A DNA stretch of 64,000 nucleotides from Odontocerum albicorne (Eukaryota; Arthropoda; Insecta; Trichoptera; Odontoceridae), in assembly GCA_949825065.1 (NCBI GenBank), contig OX463841.1:23262916-23326915 (forward strand), given 5' to 3'. Of this stretch, positions 34,861-63,692 are shown one piece after another. Position 1 is the stretch's first letter, and the number at the start of each line of letters is the position of its first letter. The notes under the pieces were generated by a model that did not search any database, was not told the origin of the DNA, and saw only the letters and a list, made by a program, of their open reading frames with translations. Made by a program: the position numbers and the translations under genes.

Positions 34861-35499
34861 ATTGAAAATTAAAATTGATTTACTAAAACAAAGTTTTTCA
34901 TGACTCAACTTAATACTTTATACAAAGTTTTAAAACAATTTAGAATGAATACCATATATTTATATCCAGTGATAAAACCTCATATAGTAAGGGGTTTTTT
35001 TCCTTGAAGAGTAAGCTTACATATTACAGGAAAGCTTAGCTTCATCAATTTCATGAACTTTATATTTTTTTTATAAATCACAACTCAAAATTTCTTTATT
35101 TTTATAAATCACAACTCATTCCTAACTTTTTTTTGTTTAATAAACCGACTTATCTTAAAGTTCGCTGCATTATAACTATTATACAGCAACATTAATGCTG
35201 ATTTCATTATATCAAGAAAATACTAAAAACACCATAAGAAACATATGCTCATTTCTGGGTTTGCTATAGGAACTTGCTGTCCATTTACAACAAATGAGAA
35301 GTCCTCAGATCTCAGTACGTTTTTCTGTATCGCTATGTTAGCTTCAAATGTATGATATAGATCTAATGGCTACCATTCCTAATGTGCACTCTGACTTCAA
35401 CTATTGCGAATTTTATTTCGGGACATAGAACCTGTGGCTTCCAATTATGATAAGAAACATTATGCTTCTGCTGCACATATACAGGTGCATTTTATGTTC

Positions 35500-36328
35500 C
35501 AGGCCGATTTTATTTCGCCGCCGAATAATGTCAAAAAGTGGTGATATCGACTGGCCCTCACAACCCCCTGATTTGACCGCCCCCGATTATTTCTTATGGG
35601 GGTACTTCAAGCAAAAGGTGTACACCAAAAAACCAACCACAATCTCGATGCTTAACCGGTTCACTGCCACGAAGGCGTTGACGCGCTCTCTGATTCAGTG
35701 CTCGCCAGGCCGGCCATACAAAATGAACGCGTAAACGCGCTCTCCTTTGAGCTTGTCGCAAGCTAATATCAAATCCAATTGTAATAATTTATGAATTGTA
35801 ACACATAGTGACATCTATTGGGATGGTCAAGAAATATTTAAATATTACAATTTACCGATATTATCAAAGTTACAGTCATCTTTCTAAAAGCTTTCACTGA
35901 CAGTCAATATTTGTCTCTGATACAGGGTTACCGACTACAGTTTTTTGCGACGTAATTGCGATGATTTATAATGACTTAGTTTGTATTTTGACATTTTGTG
36001 AATATTTAAACTGTGTTTTTCTGAGTGAACGGCAGCTCAAACGCCCCACGGTGTATATATTTAGTAAGTTTTCATAATATCCTTTATATCTGTATACAAA
36101 AAATATAAATTTTTTTGGTTTTATTTTTGTTGAAAAAATCCCGGCCTGCTGGGTACGGCCATACTAATAACTTAGGGCACTTAAAGGGTTAAGGACAACA
36201 TTCGAAAAGAAATTGCTGAAATACCACCAGAAGTCGGCGAGAATGTTATAAAAAATATGCTTGAAAGAGCTGGCGTTTGCGCCACGGCCAGAGGTGGCCA
36301 CTTGACCGATATTATATTTCATACATAA
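35500..36328 (+). pseudogene. Tc1/mariner-like DDE transposase C-terminus split by a MITE
   Basis: The left part (to 35651) has SGDIDWPSQPPDLTAPDYFL and WGYFKQKVYTKKPTTISM. The right part (from 36193) has KDNIRKEIAEIPPEVGENV and ends DIIFHT with TAA at 36326-36328. This is the C-terminal half of a transposase lineage typically carrying a DLTPLDYFLWG motif. The two halves are separated by the TTAA-bounded insert 35652-36192. The stop codon overlaps the TA where mariner copy 3 inserted. Confidence 0.8.
35652..36192. mobile_element. piggyBac-type MITE, precise TTAA insertion
   Basis: A 541-bp non-coding insert bounded by TTAA (35652-35655 and 36189-36192). The ends CCGGTTCACTGCC and, read inward from the right, CCCTTTAAGTGCC match each other at 9 of 13 positions. 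The left end matches the piggyBac at 42891 (CCGTTTTACTGCG) at 10 of 13. Taking out the insert and one TTAA rejoins the host transposase frame exactly (ATG CTT AAG GAC). Confidence 0.85.
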
Positions 36329-37533
36329 CACATCGATCAATAAGTCCTGGGATTAACCAACAGATGGCGCATCTAATAACAAATCCATATCATTCTCAGT
36401 TAGTACCAACCTTTAGAAGTTACGTGTCAAACTTTAATGACATTCTGACATTGAGTTACAGTGGTTTTAGTGATGCTACTTTTGCTATTTTCAAAACAAT
36501 GTAAAAAACCGAATTTCGTGTGTTGATAAAACATTGCTTTTTAATGGGAAAAAATACCGTTCAAACTCAGCGATAGCTTGAAAAGTGTTATTCGGACTCT
36601 GCTCCGTCGAAAACAACCATTTGTTGGTGGTATGCTGATTTGAAATGCGGTCATACAGGCACTAATGATGCTGAACACTCTGGTTGTCCAAATGAGGTTG
36701 TTACACCAGAAAACATAAAAAAAAACCCTCAAAATCGTGATGGAAAATCGCAAAGTAAAATTGCTTGAGATAGTTGACATCCTGAAGATATCATTTTGTA
36801 GTGTTTACACTATTTTGCACGAACATTTGGTCATGAAAAAGCTTTTTTCGAAATGGGTGCCGCGTTTGCTCACAATGGAACAGAAACAACAACACATCGA
36901 TAATTCATAGCGTTGTTTGGCACTGTTTACGTGAAATAAACAGGAGTTTTTGCGTCGGTATGTGACAATGGATGAAACTTGGATCCACCACTATACTCCG
37001 GAATCAAATCGGCAGTCAGCTAAGTGGAGAGCAGCCGGTGAAAGTCGTCCGAAGCGACCAAAAACTCAACAGTCGGCCGGGAAGGTTATGGCCCCCGTAT
37101 TTTGGGATGCGCATGGTATAATATTCATCGATCACCTTGAAAAGGGAAAAACTATCAATAACGAATATTACATAGCGTTATTGGAGCGTTTGAAGGCAGA
37201 AATTGCAAAAAAACGGCCCCATATGAAGAAGAAAAATGTTCTCTTTCATCAGGCCAATGCACCGTGTCACAAGTCGATGGTAACAATGGCCAAATTGCAT
37301 GAGTTGAACTTCGAATTGCTTCCGCACCCACCGTTTCTCCAGATTTGGCCCCCAGCGACTATTGGCTGTTCGCAGACCTCAAAAAGATGTTCCAGGGAGA
37401 GATTTGGCGCCAATGAAGAAGTGATCGCCAAAACTAACGCCTATTGTGAAACCAAAGATAAATCGTTCTACACGGCTGGCATAGAAAAGTTAGGAAAGCA
37501 TTGGAATGAATGTATCGCTCTTGAAGGAGACTA
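36328..37533 (+). mobile_element. irritans-type mariner, copy 3, 3'-truncated
   Basis: Starts with the family terminal repeat after TA (36326-36327) and aligns with copies 1 and 2 to GDY near 37533, then leaves the family. No right terminal repeat. The start ATG at 36500 is followed at once by TAA. The second catalytic Asp is Ala (HQANAPC), and the third region is frameshifted. It is multiply inactive. Confidence 0.9.
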
Positions 37534-37750
37534 TATTTCTATTATTTGTGCTTCTCACTTTACATTCTATCAGTCTGGTCCACTTAATCCAGCATGTTTT
37601 CTTTGTCCATGATAAAAACAAAATTTATTTCTTACTTATCATTTATTAAAAGAAATAAATTTACAATATTTTATTTTCAAGAATGCATCAAAATGATTCC
37701 AGATGTTTCCAGGTCATATCAAAATGAATAAATTTCCAATAGGAAGGTAT

Positions 37751-37819
37751 TCATAATAAAGTAAGCTTAAATTTATCTCCTAGAGCTCCAGTATGAATTC
37801 CCCACAACGTATCCATTAC
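37751..37819 (-). CDS. Possible terminal exon of an unidentified gene
   Basis: The minus strand has a strong pyrimidine tract ending TTGTTTCAG at 37820, followed by 22 open codons (VMDTLWGIHTGALGDKFKLT..) and TGA at 37753-37751. AATAAA strings follow within 100 bp, as in a 3' UTR. I do not recognise the peptide and see no partner exon. The same CAG|GTAATG could instead be a donor, or chance. Confidence 0.25.
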   Translation of the reverse strand, partial: VMDTLWGIHTGALGDKFKLTLL

Positions 37820-38567
37820 CTGAAACAATAAAACAAAGCATACCAGAGTTAACAAACATTCATTCATCTAGAAAATTACAAAGTGCACCACTCGAATTTC
37901 TTTATTACCATACGGTCACCGCACAAAAAATATGTACGAGTATGAGAAAAGATCACACATATCTTGATCAAAGCTGTTTCAAGTTTTTTAAAATTAAAAT
38001 AAGAAAAATGCCATATTGTTTTCAATGTTTAATGCACAGACATTTTGATCAAAATAATGTATACTTAAAAACCACAGAGAGCATGATCTTGTCCTGGGAT
38101 AGCATAAGATTTTTTAGCTCAGATTTCAGGGGTTTAAAATACCATAAGTTTGATTACATCAATAATTCCTAACAAAAATATTTTCTGAGTTTGCGTATCA
38201 TAAATTATAAAGCTATGCCAAATCATTGAAAAATATCAAAACCTTTTGAATTTATTCTATATGTATACCTGGAAAAAACAAATTTGACTTGGCTGTAAAA
38301 ATAGGTTTGGTAATTTTCATCTCTTAATGCTCAAATACTAATCTAAACATAGAAAAGTGGTCTTAATTAACTGTTTTCTTTTTAATACGATGAGGGGGCT
38401 ATATTTAATAAGGGTCGAAGACACAAAACAGTCAACTTAGCATTGAAACTATTGGCATAACATTCCAACACTTGTACACAGCTCTGATCTTGATGTAGGT
38501 GAATACAAAAAAGCATGATGGTGGTTCGAGTGAATGGAGTAACAGGTACAACAAACCTCTCAATGCC

Positions 38568-55821
<17,254 letters not shown>

Positions 55822-56330
55822 GATACGCTGAAATTGTCAATTGCAAAGTAAGTAAAGGCAAGTACGCGCTTTAATTACTTTTATGTTTGAGATTGAATAT
55901 ATTTTTCAACATTTCACTTAAGGTGAATGATAAATAATCTAAAAAACATTTATAACAGGATAACTATCGTAGAGACGCACGCTTGGCCCTCCATTTTATT
56001 GTGAAGCCAGAGACAATTGAATAATAGCATATTTATTTATGGTGCGCAATAAAAATATGCTTTTCACAGATACTACTAATAGTTGACGTTCGGGAACAAA
56101 TTAAATAATTCGTCAATGCTTTGTGATAATGATTATGCAAATATTTCTTGTGGTAACTTTTATGTGGCGAGATGTAGAACAACAAGACAATCATATTTCC
56201 ATTGAGCTATATGTCAGACAATTTTTTTCAATGCGATCCACGTGTACGAAATGTATGCCAGAAGTATTTATCGTTTTTTCTTCCAGTGATTTGTTTACCA
56301 GAATAAACATAAAATATTGGTGTGTATATA
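55822..56330. other. Upstream region of DDX5
   Basis: AT-rich sequence 5' of the helicase start, expected to contain its promoter and 5' UTR. I see no clear TATA box or other element that I could defend. Confidence 0.4.
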
Positions 56331-56565
56331 TAATTATCATTATCAGCTCACACTCATCCACTGCAGGGTGTAGGCCTCTACAAGTTGCTTCCAAGAATCC
56401 TTTGCACTTTGAGGGCACGTAGTCACTGCTTGTTTATGTATTTCATCCACCCAGTGTGTCTTTGTTCTTCTTACAGACCTTATTCTCCAACTGGGTACAC
56501 TACTTCTTCTTATATGCCTTATTCTACCAGTCTGGCGCTCAACAGACTCGAAATTTACAACAAAT
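56330..56565 (-). repeat. LINE 3' end, another family
   Basis: The minus strand reads GWMKYINKQAVTTCPQSAKD then SWKQLVEAYTLQWM, the C-terminal tail of a LINE ORF2, followed by stops and a short GATAATGATAAT tail typical of RTE-type ends. A short direct repeat (AGAATAAGGYMTRTAAGAAG) lies upstream. Confidence 0.65.
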
Positions 56566-57039
56566 ACTGCACACTAGATGAAATCAATAAACAACTTTTT
56601 TATCTACACCTCGAACTCTTCAATACCATCCATTTTATAAAGTTAAACAAGAACAACCAACTTTCAAAACAGCTGCTAGCTCACCACTAACCGTCAATTA
56701 AATAAATAAATAAAAATTCAAAACCACCTCATATTTGAGCAAGTCCTAAGATTTGGGCAAAAACAAAGTGGTCTACAATATTTATGATTCACCTTTAGAT
56801 GATGCAAGCAATTTCACAGTAACTCTGCACCGTATCCCTAAAAAGACAATAACCATAGTTGAATCCTTTTTAAGAGGACTGTATCCAGATGAAGCCGGTC
56901 AAATACATTTGCAAACTTGAGAAATATCACAGAAAGTCTGTCAACCAAAGATAAATATATCACATGAAGAAATAAAAACGCTCAAATAATTGCGCAACAA
57001 CAAAGGTATCACCATTTTAGAAGCCGACTGGCCAAGATG

Positions 57040-57600
57040 ACTCCACCGCTGCTCTCCAACTTCCTGCTCGGACCAGCCTGCCACCTAGCTAGAGCCATCC
57101 TGTCGTTTTCCTGGACTAGCCAGCCACCCTGTCACCCTATCCAGACCAACATGCCACCTTGCCGTCCTACCCGAACCAGCTTGCATCCTAGCTAGAGCCA
57201 CCCTGCCGTTTCATTGAATCTACCGGTCGTCCTACCAACCTGCTTGCACCAACCGACTGCACTGATAGAACCATCCTGCCTGGACCAGTCTACTACCTCG
57301 CTAGAGTTACCCTGCCGTCTAGCCCGGACAAGCCTGTCGTCTTGCTGGGGTTGCCCTGGCATCACACTTATACCAGCACTACCGCCTAGCTAAAGTCACC
57401 CTGTAGTCCTGCTCGGACCAGCCTGCCACCTAGATAGGGTCGCCTTTCCGTTTTACTGGACCAGCTTGCCGCCATTCTTGGACAAGTCTGCCATCCAATT
57501 AGAGGCGCTCTGGCCTCCTACTCAGACCAGCAGTTCGCCCTAGCGTCCTGCACGGGCTACCACTGCTGACCTGCCTGGACCGTTACCAGCCTACTGGATC
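57040..57600. repeat. Degenerate minisatellite, GC-richer than flanks
   Basis: Diverged repeats of a unit of roughly 50-60 bp built from ACCAGCCTGCCACCTAGCTA and GAGCCACCCTGCCGTCCTGC. At least nine recognisable units are present. No frame stays open through it. It is non-coding tandem DNA in the DDX5-TRF2 intergenic region. Confidence 0.75.
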
Positions 57601-57959
57601 ACCTTACGTGAGCGTGACCTCATCTTAACTTTCTACCATAACTTCAGTGACCAGTGACTTATACCCATATGACAATGATCCGTATGTGCAAATAAGTTTG
57701 AACTTTCATAATAAGTAGAATCTAAAACCTATATTAACATTAAAATAAATTGTGTATAAATTTGTTGAGTTGTCATTGTCGCCCTAAGCCATTTGAATCA
57801 CTCCTCCACATACGATTAAAGTAGCTTATAACCTATTATTACCAGGAGAGGGTATCAATATATACATATATAATTATATATTTTCAATCTCATCCCTTAG
57901 TCATTCCCTGGACATTTCTTTACAGGCTGCCATTTTTTCATAAAATACACACTATCACA

Positions 57960-58060
57960 TTCCTGTTCGGGTAGGCAGAGTGCTGAGCGTCAAACTTTTC
58001 TATCGCGATAGATTTCCTTCGCCTCATCTACATCCATATATATTCTCGTACAGCTCCTGT
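57960..58060 (-). repeat. Short LINE 3' fragment
   Basis: The reverse complement shares the closing segment of the 62230 family (TACAGGAGCTGTACGAG, then GATGTAGATGAGGCGAAGGA). Confidence 0.5.
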
Positions 58061-60100
58061 ATAAAATATTACCAAAATAATGTAAAAACCGATCTCTGAA
58101 ATCGATATTTTAATCTAACGTATTGGATGAATTAAATTTTACTTTGTGTAAAAATATAGTAAGTTTTGTGTCCATGGTCTGCATAGATTTGTATATTCTT
58201 GTCTTAAAAATCTATGAAATGTTATTTCGAGAAATTCTCCCGAAACATGGCTGACTTGCTGTGGATGGTTTTTTTAAGATATTTTTCGTGATTTCTCAAT
58301 AGCACGAAAGGTGAGCATCTCATTATCTTCCGTGCTGTGTTTTATATTCAAAATGCCAAAAAAAATTTTATCACGTGTATTATTTCAAATGCATTGACTC
58401 GCGACAACTCCTTTTTTCTTTGTATTCTTGAAGTTGAAAATTGTTAACATCTCATTATTTTTACTTAATTATCAAGTATGCTTTTCAAAACACTATTTGT
58501 ATAAAAAGCGGTTTATTCTACTTAATATTTTTACTCCATACATTTATGAATTGTTTTTATGCAGTCTAGTTTATTGACATTGTCGTCCATTCTATGATCA
58601 TAGTTATTTTAATGCACGCACATTGCTTTTTCTAGATATATCCGACCGGTTAAACATCTAAAATATTTTTACATTGCAATTTTATTTACTTGTCTTATAA
58701 ATTTTCAAAAGATCTCGTGTATTTTACATGAATCAGGAGGACAAACCCGAAATGTTCGCTTGTTGTAACCTTTATAACCTGGGACAAATATATCGGTTTT
58801 AATTAAAGAACGTTCGTTCAAAACTTTATTGAAATTTAATATGTGTTATACATTGTAAAATCAGAAATTACTTATGTAGGTGTGAAATTTTTTTCAAATT
58901 ATAAACTTAACACCTGTAAAAATGTCGATGAAGAATGAATGACAATTTAGGACGTAATTAGGATGTTGGTAATTATTTGATTATTTTTTAGTGTGTATAT
59001 TATTGAAATGTCACTTTTTTTCTTATCGAGTCCAACAGAATCCAATGCTGTAATAATAAACTAGGTATGTTAACATAATAGCATTTAATGATTCAAAATT
59101 GAATGTATTTTGTATATAAAGTGTTTGAACCATTTACTAAATATGGTACATGAGATTTTTTTTTACATTGATCTTTTGATCAAATGTACAGTTTTCTATT
59201 TGCCTACAATATTAATGAACGAATATTACTGAATAAATAAAACTTGTGACCACAAAATTATAGGTTATTTCATTCCGGCTTCAAGAATTATATTTTTTAA
59301 TATTTGGTTTTTGTATTTACATACATTGTACAAATATTTTTAAGATTCTTGGTTCTGTTCTGACTGCTTTTTAATCAAACTTAAACTAACTCATTTGAAA
59401 TTGGTTCTTACTTTTTTTATGTGGATCTCTCTTATTACATAATATGGGTCTGATTAATTTTTATTCATACAGAAGAATACTAGAGAGGATTCTTTTCATA
59501 CAAAGGTGGTGTCAAGAATATATCCACTGTGTCACTCAATTATTCTGTTAGTTCGGTTCAATATCTCTAAACTGTGCGTCATTGACTGATTAGCCATCAC
59601 ATTGGTTCTGTAAGTTGGTTCATTGAATAGAGAATAATTCTTGCATGCTTGTAATTGTCGGGAATTTAAAAACTAAGTGCCTCAATATCGCGGGACGGTT
59701 GAAATTACATCGCAGTACTTTTGATATAATAGGATGGACTCTTGGTTTCTTGTTTTGAGGCTTCTATAATTGATTAACGCCAAAAGTTCGATATGGTGTG
59801 CATATTTTGGATAATCACTCTCTGTTCTATACCATAAATATTACAGGAACTGTTTTCTGTAGTTCCAGCATATTTTTGTATTTTATTTGGCGGGGAGCCC
59901 AAACTTCCGAGACATTCTAGTTTCAAATGAAATAATATTACAAATTTCACAGCATATTGGTACTATCAAAGTCTCGAGTTATTTTAATTATAAAATTTAG
60001 AAGTTTGTAACAGTCCTATACAAGTTGCAAGACATGGTTGACAAATGTGAGTCTGGCATCAAATGTTACCTACAAATCTTTGAACTTGGTTACTTGATTT
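58060..60100. other. AT-rich intergenic stretch
   Basis: About 2 kb with no open frame of note, no terminal repeats and no similarity to other parts of the window that I can see. Confidence 0.45.
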
Positions 60101-60162
60101 AATACTTCTACGTGTATTGTATCTTGATGGTGGGTCGGTGAATATGATCGACTGTAGAATCA

Positions 60163-61022
60163 GAAGGAGCAATGTCCGGGGAATACGGCGGGTGCGGTAA
60201 AACATCCCATTTGAGCGTTTCCAAATATTTTTTTACGACTTTTGCGACATGAAGCCGAGCGTTGTCATGAAGAAGAATAACTTTATCATGTCTTTGCTCG
60301 TATTCCGGCCGTGTTTCTCGCAATGCACGGCTCAAACAAATTAATTGTAGCCAATACCGATTGCCCGTAATGGAATCGCCAGTTTTCAGCACCTCATAGT
60401 AAACAACACCCCTTTGGTCCCACCAGATACAGAGCATGATCTTCGAACCATGTATGTTCAGTTTTGGTGTTGATGTTGAGGTCGATGGCAACGATTGACC
60501 GGGCTTAGCGTAGTATTTTTTCTTCTTGGGGTTGTCGTAGAATATCCACTTCTCATCTCCAGTTACAATCCGATGCAAAAAACCTTTTCTTTGTTGCCTT
60601 TGAATCAGCTGCTCGCATGTGAAAAATCGCCTTTCAACGTCTCTCGGTTTCAGATCATAAGGCACCCAATTTCCTTGTTTTTGAATCATTCCCATGGCTC
60701 TCAATCGTATGGAAACGGCTTGTTGAGTCACTCCCAATGATTCTGCAAGCTCCTCTTGCGTTTGACTCTGATCTTCTTCGAGTAATGCCTCTAATTCTTT
60801 GTCCTCAAATTTTTTTGGCTGTCCAGAGCGAGGCTTGTCTTCGACGCTGAAATCTCCATTCTTGAACGTCGAAACCATTCCCTACATGATTTATCAGTTG
60901 GAGCAGCGTCACCATAAACTTCGACAAGCATTCGATGGGCTTCAGCTGCACTTTTCTTCCAATTAAAGCAGAAAAATTAAAACCTCCCGCAAATGCTGCT
61001 TGGTTAACACAAAATTCGACAT
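60163..61022 (-). pseudogene. Fourth mariner lineage transposase, 3'-truncated
   Basis: ATG at 61022 starts SNFVLTKQHLREVLIF. A frameshift near 60880-60960 precedes the open frame 60878-60108. That frame holds the FKNGDFSVEDKPRSGQPKK linker, a second helix-turn-helix (LAESLGVTQQAVSIRLRAMG), TGDEKWIFYDNPKKKK (first catalytic Asp), GSKIMLCIWWDQRGVVYYEVL, LLHDNARLHVAK (second) and PPYSPDIAPSD (third). The reading leaves the family directly after that Asp at about 60163, so the last 80 or so residues and the 3' end are missing. Long open stretches suggest a comparatively young copy. Confidence 0.88.
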
Positions 61023-61329
61023 TTTCAACACTGGACAAAACAAGGTTTTTGCATGAAACTCAAAGCGATATAAACTGAATATTATTGGCAGATGTCTAAT
61101 CTCTCTGAAACCGCCGAAATCGGCTGTCACTATGAACCATTCATAACAGCCAGAGCCATCTTTTGGAAACGGACTCCCAATAGAGTTCAGTTAAATAAGG
61201 TATACTTTGAAAATACAATTTTTTGAAGAATCAATACCTTATAAGTTAATGGGGTGTGTTTGGTTTTCACCGTAGTTATCCATTACTCCAGAAGAACTTT
61301 TGGATTTTGGAAAGCTTTGTTGTATTTTA

Positions 61330-61680
61330 TTACACTTTTGATGCATACCTGGCAGATTATTGGCATGTCGCAATCTGGTCCAACCAACCAGAAAGATGGT
61401 GTATTGTATTACACTTTCATTGTATACAGTACAACCTGGGAGGCTCGTTGCCATGTGGCAATCTCTTCCAACTAACCCAAAAATATTTTCAAGAGGCCTT
61501 AAGTGAAAACCAGACTGGAATCCTTTTTTTTGTCTTATCAACTGGGTCGTCGAAGATGTTATAGAGGCCGTAAAAGAAAACCAAACTGAAATCCTTTTTA
61601 AATAAATCGCATTCCAAAATCGAACCCAAAACCCCTGGGATGAAAGACAGGCATCTTGCTAACTAGGCCACGGGGTTGTC
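61330..61680 (-). repeat. SINE with tRNA-like head and internally duplicated body
   Basis: Same family as 9939. The minus-strand head is at 61675-61620 (TGGCCTAGTTAGCAAGATGC then GGGTTCGATTTTGG). The body motif TTGCCATGTGGCAATCTCTT is present at about 61449 and in a diverged extra copy at about 61360. A second partial duplication (GAAAACCAGACTGGAATCCT / GAAAACCAAACTGAAATCCT) lies at 61506 and 61577. Confidence 0.7.
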
Positions 61681-62229
61681 ATGGGATTTTCAGTTGACTT
61701 AAAAGCTGACTGATGTATTGAAGGCATTGCAGCCTTCACCTTTTCTTTCTTCAGTTCATATCAAGAAAGCCTGTGTATCTGAACATATCCCATCTGACTG
61801 AAATATCTAAATATTTTTTAATAAATCTTTGTAAAAATATGTACTAAAAATGTCTAATAGATGTACACCAGAGATGGACAATCTTATAAAAAAACATGAT
61901 TTTTAACGAAGAATTTCTTTCTAATCTAATATTTTGTTATGGAGAAGGGGAATAATATTTGATCTATTCTTTGGTTTACTTAAATACATAAAAGTACAGT
62001 GATGTATTGGATTAAAATTGTATAACATATTCATTATTCATTTTCCTACCTGACTTTGTTTCCTATGACTACTTGATGTGTAGCAATAGGAAACAATGTT
62101 AATGGGGCACTAAAACATTCGAACTGGACAGTATCAAAATCTGCTATGATGATTGTTCATAACAGTATTTTAGATTGTCCATAACAGTATTTTAGTACCA
62201 ACTTTGATGTATGTAAGTGGATGTGGTGA

Positions 62230-62600
62230 AAAACTGAAAGGAGCCAAATAAATGCTGTATAAAATGAGTGGATGACAGAATGAAGTGATTGGGGATGAAT
62301 GTGAACTTAAGGTTGATTGATGTGTTGAGTAAAATGTAAAAGAGCACTCTGTGATGGTTTGGGCATGTAGAAGAAATGAATGAAGAAAAATTAACAAAAA
62401 AGTGTATATATGATTGGAAGGCGGGATTGAGGAAAGCGTGGTTGAATGAAATGAATGATATTTCGAAAAGAGGAAACAAAAAGTCAAAGAAACCATAAGA
62501 GTTGTATGAGAAGAGGTGTATGGATGTAGAAGAGGCGAAGGATGTGTGTCGGGATGGAAAATTTGGCGCTCGTCCTGTCTGCCTACTATGGCAGGGAAAT
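62230..62600 (+). repeat. LINE 3' fragment
   Basis: The longest copy of the family also seen at 2790 and 17513. Traces of VIGDECELKVD, a basic RR(N/K)E..KINKKVY segment, CRRGEGCVSG and a final CCTGTCTGCCTACTATGGCA end. Broken in all frames. Confidence 0.65.
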
Positions 62601-62610
62601 TTATGTATAT

Positions 62611-62679
62611 ATAGAATTAAATTTAGATAAAATATAGAATTAAATTTAGATAAAATATAGAATTAAATTTAGATAAAAT
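62611..62679. repeat. Three tandem copies of a 23-bp unit
   Basis: ATAGAATTAAATTTAGATAA plus AAT occurs three times without mismatch (62611, 62634, 62657). It follows directly after the LINE tail and may be its terminal repeat. Confidence 0.9.
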
Positions 62680-62830
62680 CTTTTGTTGATTTTTAAAATG
62701 ACATGTTAAAACCTAAAAATAATCAAATTATGTACAAGTCAATTTATGAGTTTTTAACTTTGCATCCAGTATTAAGGAAAATGTTTAGTAAAATTTTCCT
62801 TAATAACTTTTATCTTTTTTTTTTTCACAG

Positions 62831-63383
62831 AATACTCTTTTGTTATGGCTACATTGGTGCAAGAAAACGGGATAAAAAGTCTACGTAACAATGGTGGGAT
62901 ACTGCATTCAGATGAAATGCCAGTGAATGATAGAAATAATCATGAAATGGAAGAGCACCAAGCGGAAACGCAAGATGTTTGCCAAACCGCACCTAATAAT
63001 GAAGAGACTGAACCTGCTCCTGAGATAGATATTGTTATCAATAATGTTGTTTGTAGTTTCAGCGTGCGTTGCCATTTGAATTTAAGGCAGATTGCGCTTA
63101 ATGGAATTAATGTGGAGTTTCGCAGAGAAAATGGCATGGTCACAATGAAACTTAGAAGACCATACACTACGGCATCTATTTGGTCATCTGGACGTATTAC
63201 ATGTACTGGTGCTACTAGTGAAGATCAAGCAAGAATTGCTGCACGTCGTTATGCAAGATGCTTGCAAAAACTTGGATTTAGTGTTAGATTTCATAATTTT
63301 AGGGTTGTTAATGTTCTCGGAACTTGTTCAATGCCGTTTGCAATTAAGATTACAGCATTTTCCCAGAAACACAAAGAGGCAGA
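62831..63383 (+). CDS. TBPL1: TBP-related factor 2 (TBP-like 1), first coding exon; gene runs off the window
   Basis: An acceptor (T-tract then TTCACAG) at 62830 precedes a 14-nt untranslated stretch and ATG at 62845, so an upstream non-coding exon is likely. The first 60 residues are acidic and not conserved. From residue 61, IDIVINNVVCSFSVRCHLNL, IWSSGRITCTGATSED, ARRYARCLQKLGF and VVNVLGTCSMPF match the first TBP-fold repeat of TRF2/TBPL1. TBP itself differs at these positions. TRF2 recruits pol II to TATA-less promoters such as ribosomal protein and histone H1 genes. The donor GCAGA|GTAAGT at 63383 ends the exon in phase 2. The second TBP repeat lies outside the window. Confidence 0.92.
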
Positions 63384-63692
63384 GTAAGTAACATAAATAT
63401 CTTTATATAGCATTAGTGTTTTTCATAATTTCTTTAAAAAGAGAGCTCTCTTCAGTGTGGCTCCAAGAATGGGAGCCAAGTTAAGCTAATCTTTCTCAAT
63501 CTTCACTCTTAAATATTGTATGTTAAGTAGACTCCTTTAGTCTGACAATTAATCATTTCATGATGCAATAAGAGTAGAAGACAAATATTTTAATCTTTTA
63601 ACAGCCCAATCTATTAAAAGTTATCTTACTCCCCACTCCCACAAAAAAGTTAATTATGATTTAAAATATTACAATAATACATGTATATGTTA

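Noticed and set aside
57040..57600. A CRISPR-like or satellite array with regular spacers
   Set aside because: Repeats are diverged and variable in length, there are no unique equal-length spacers, and the genome is eukaryotic.
62170..62496. A 108-codon minus-strand frame rich in Phe, Ser and His
   Set aside because: Antisense to the LINE fragment on the plus strand, with low-complexity composition.
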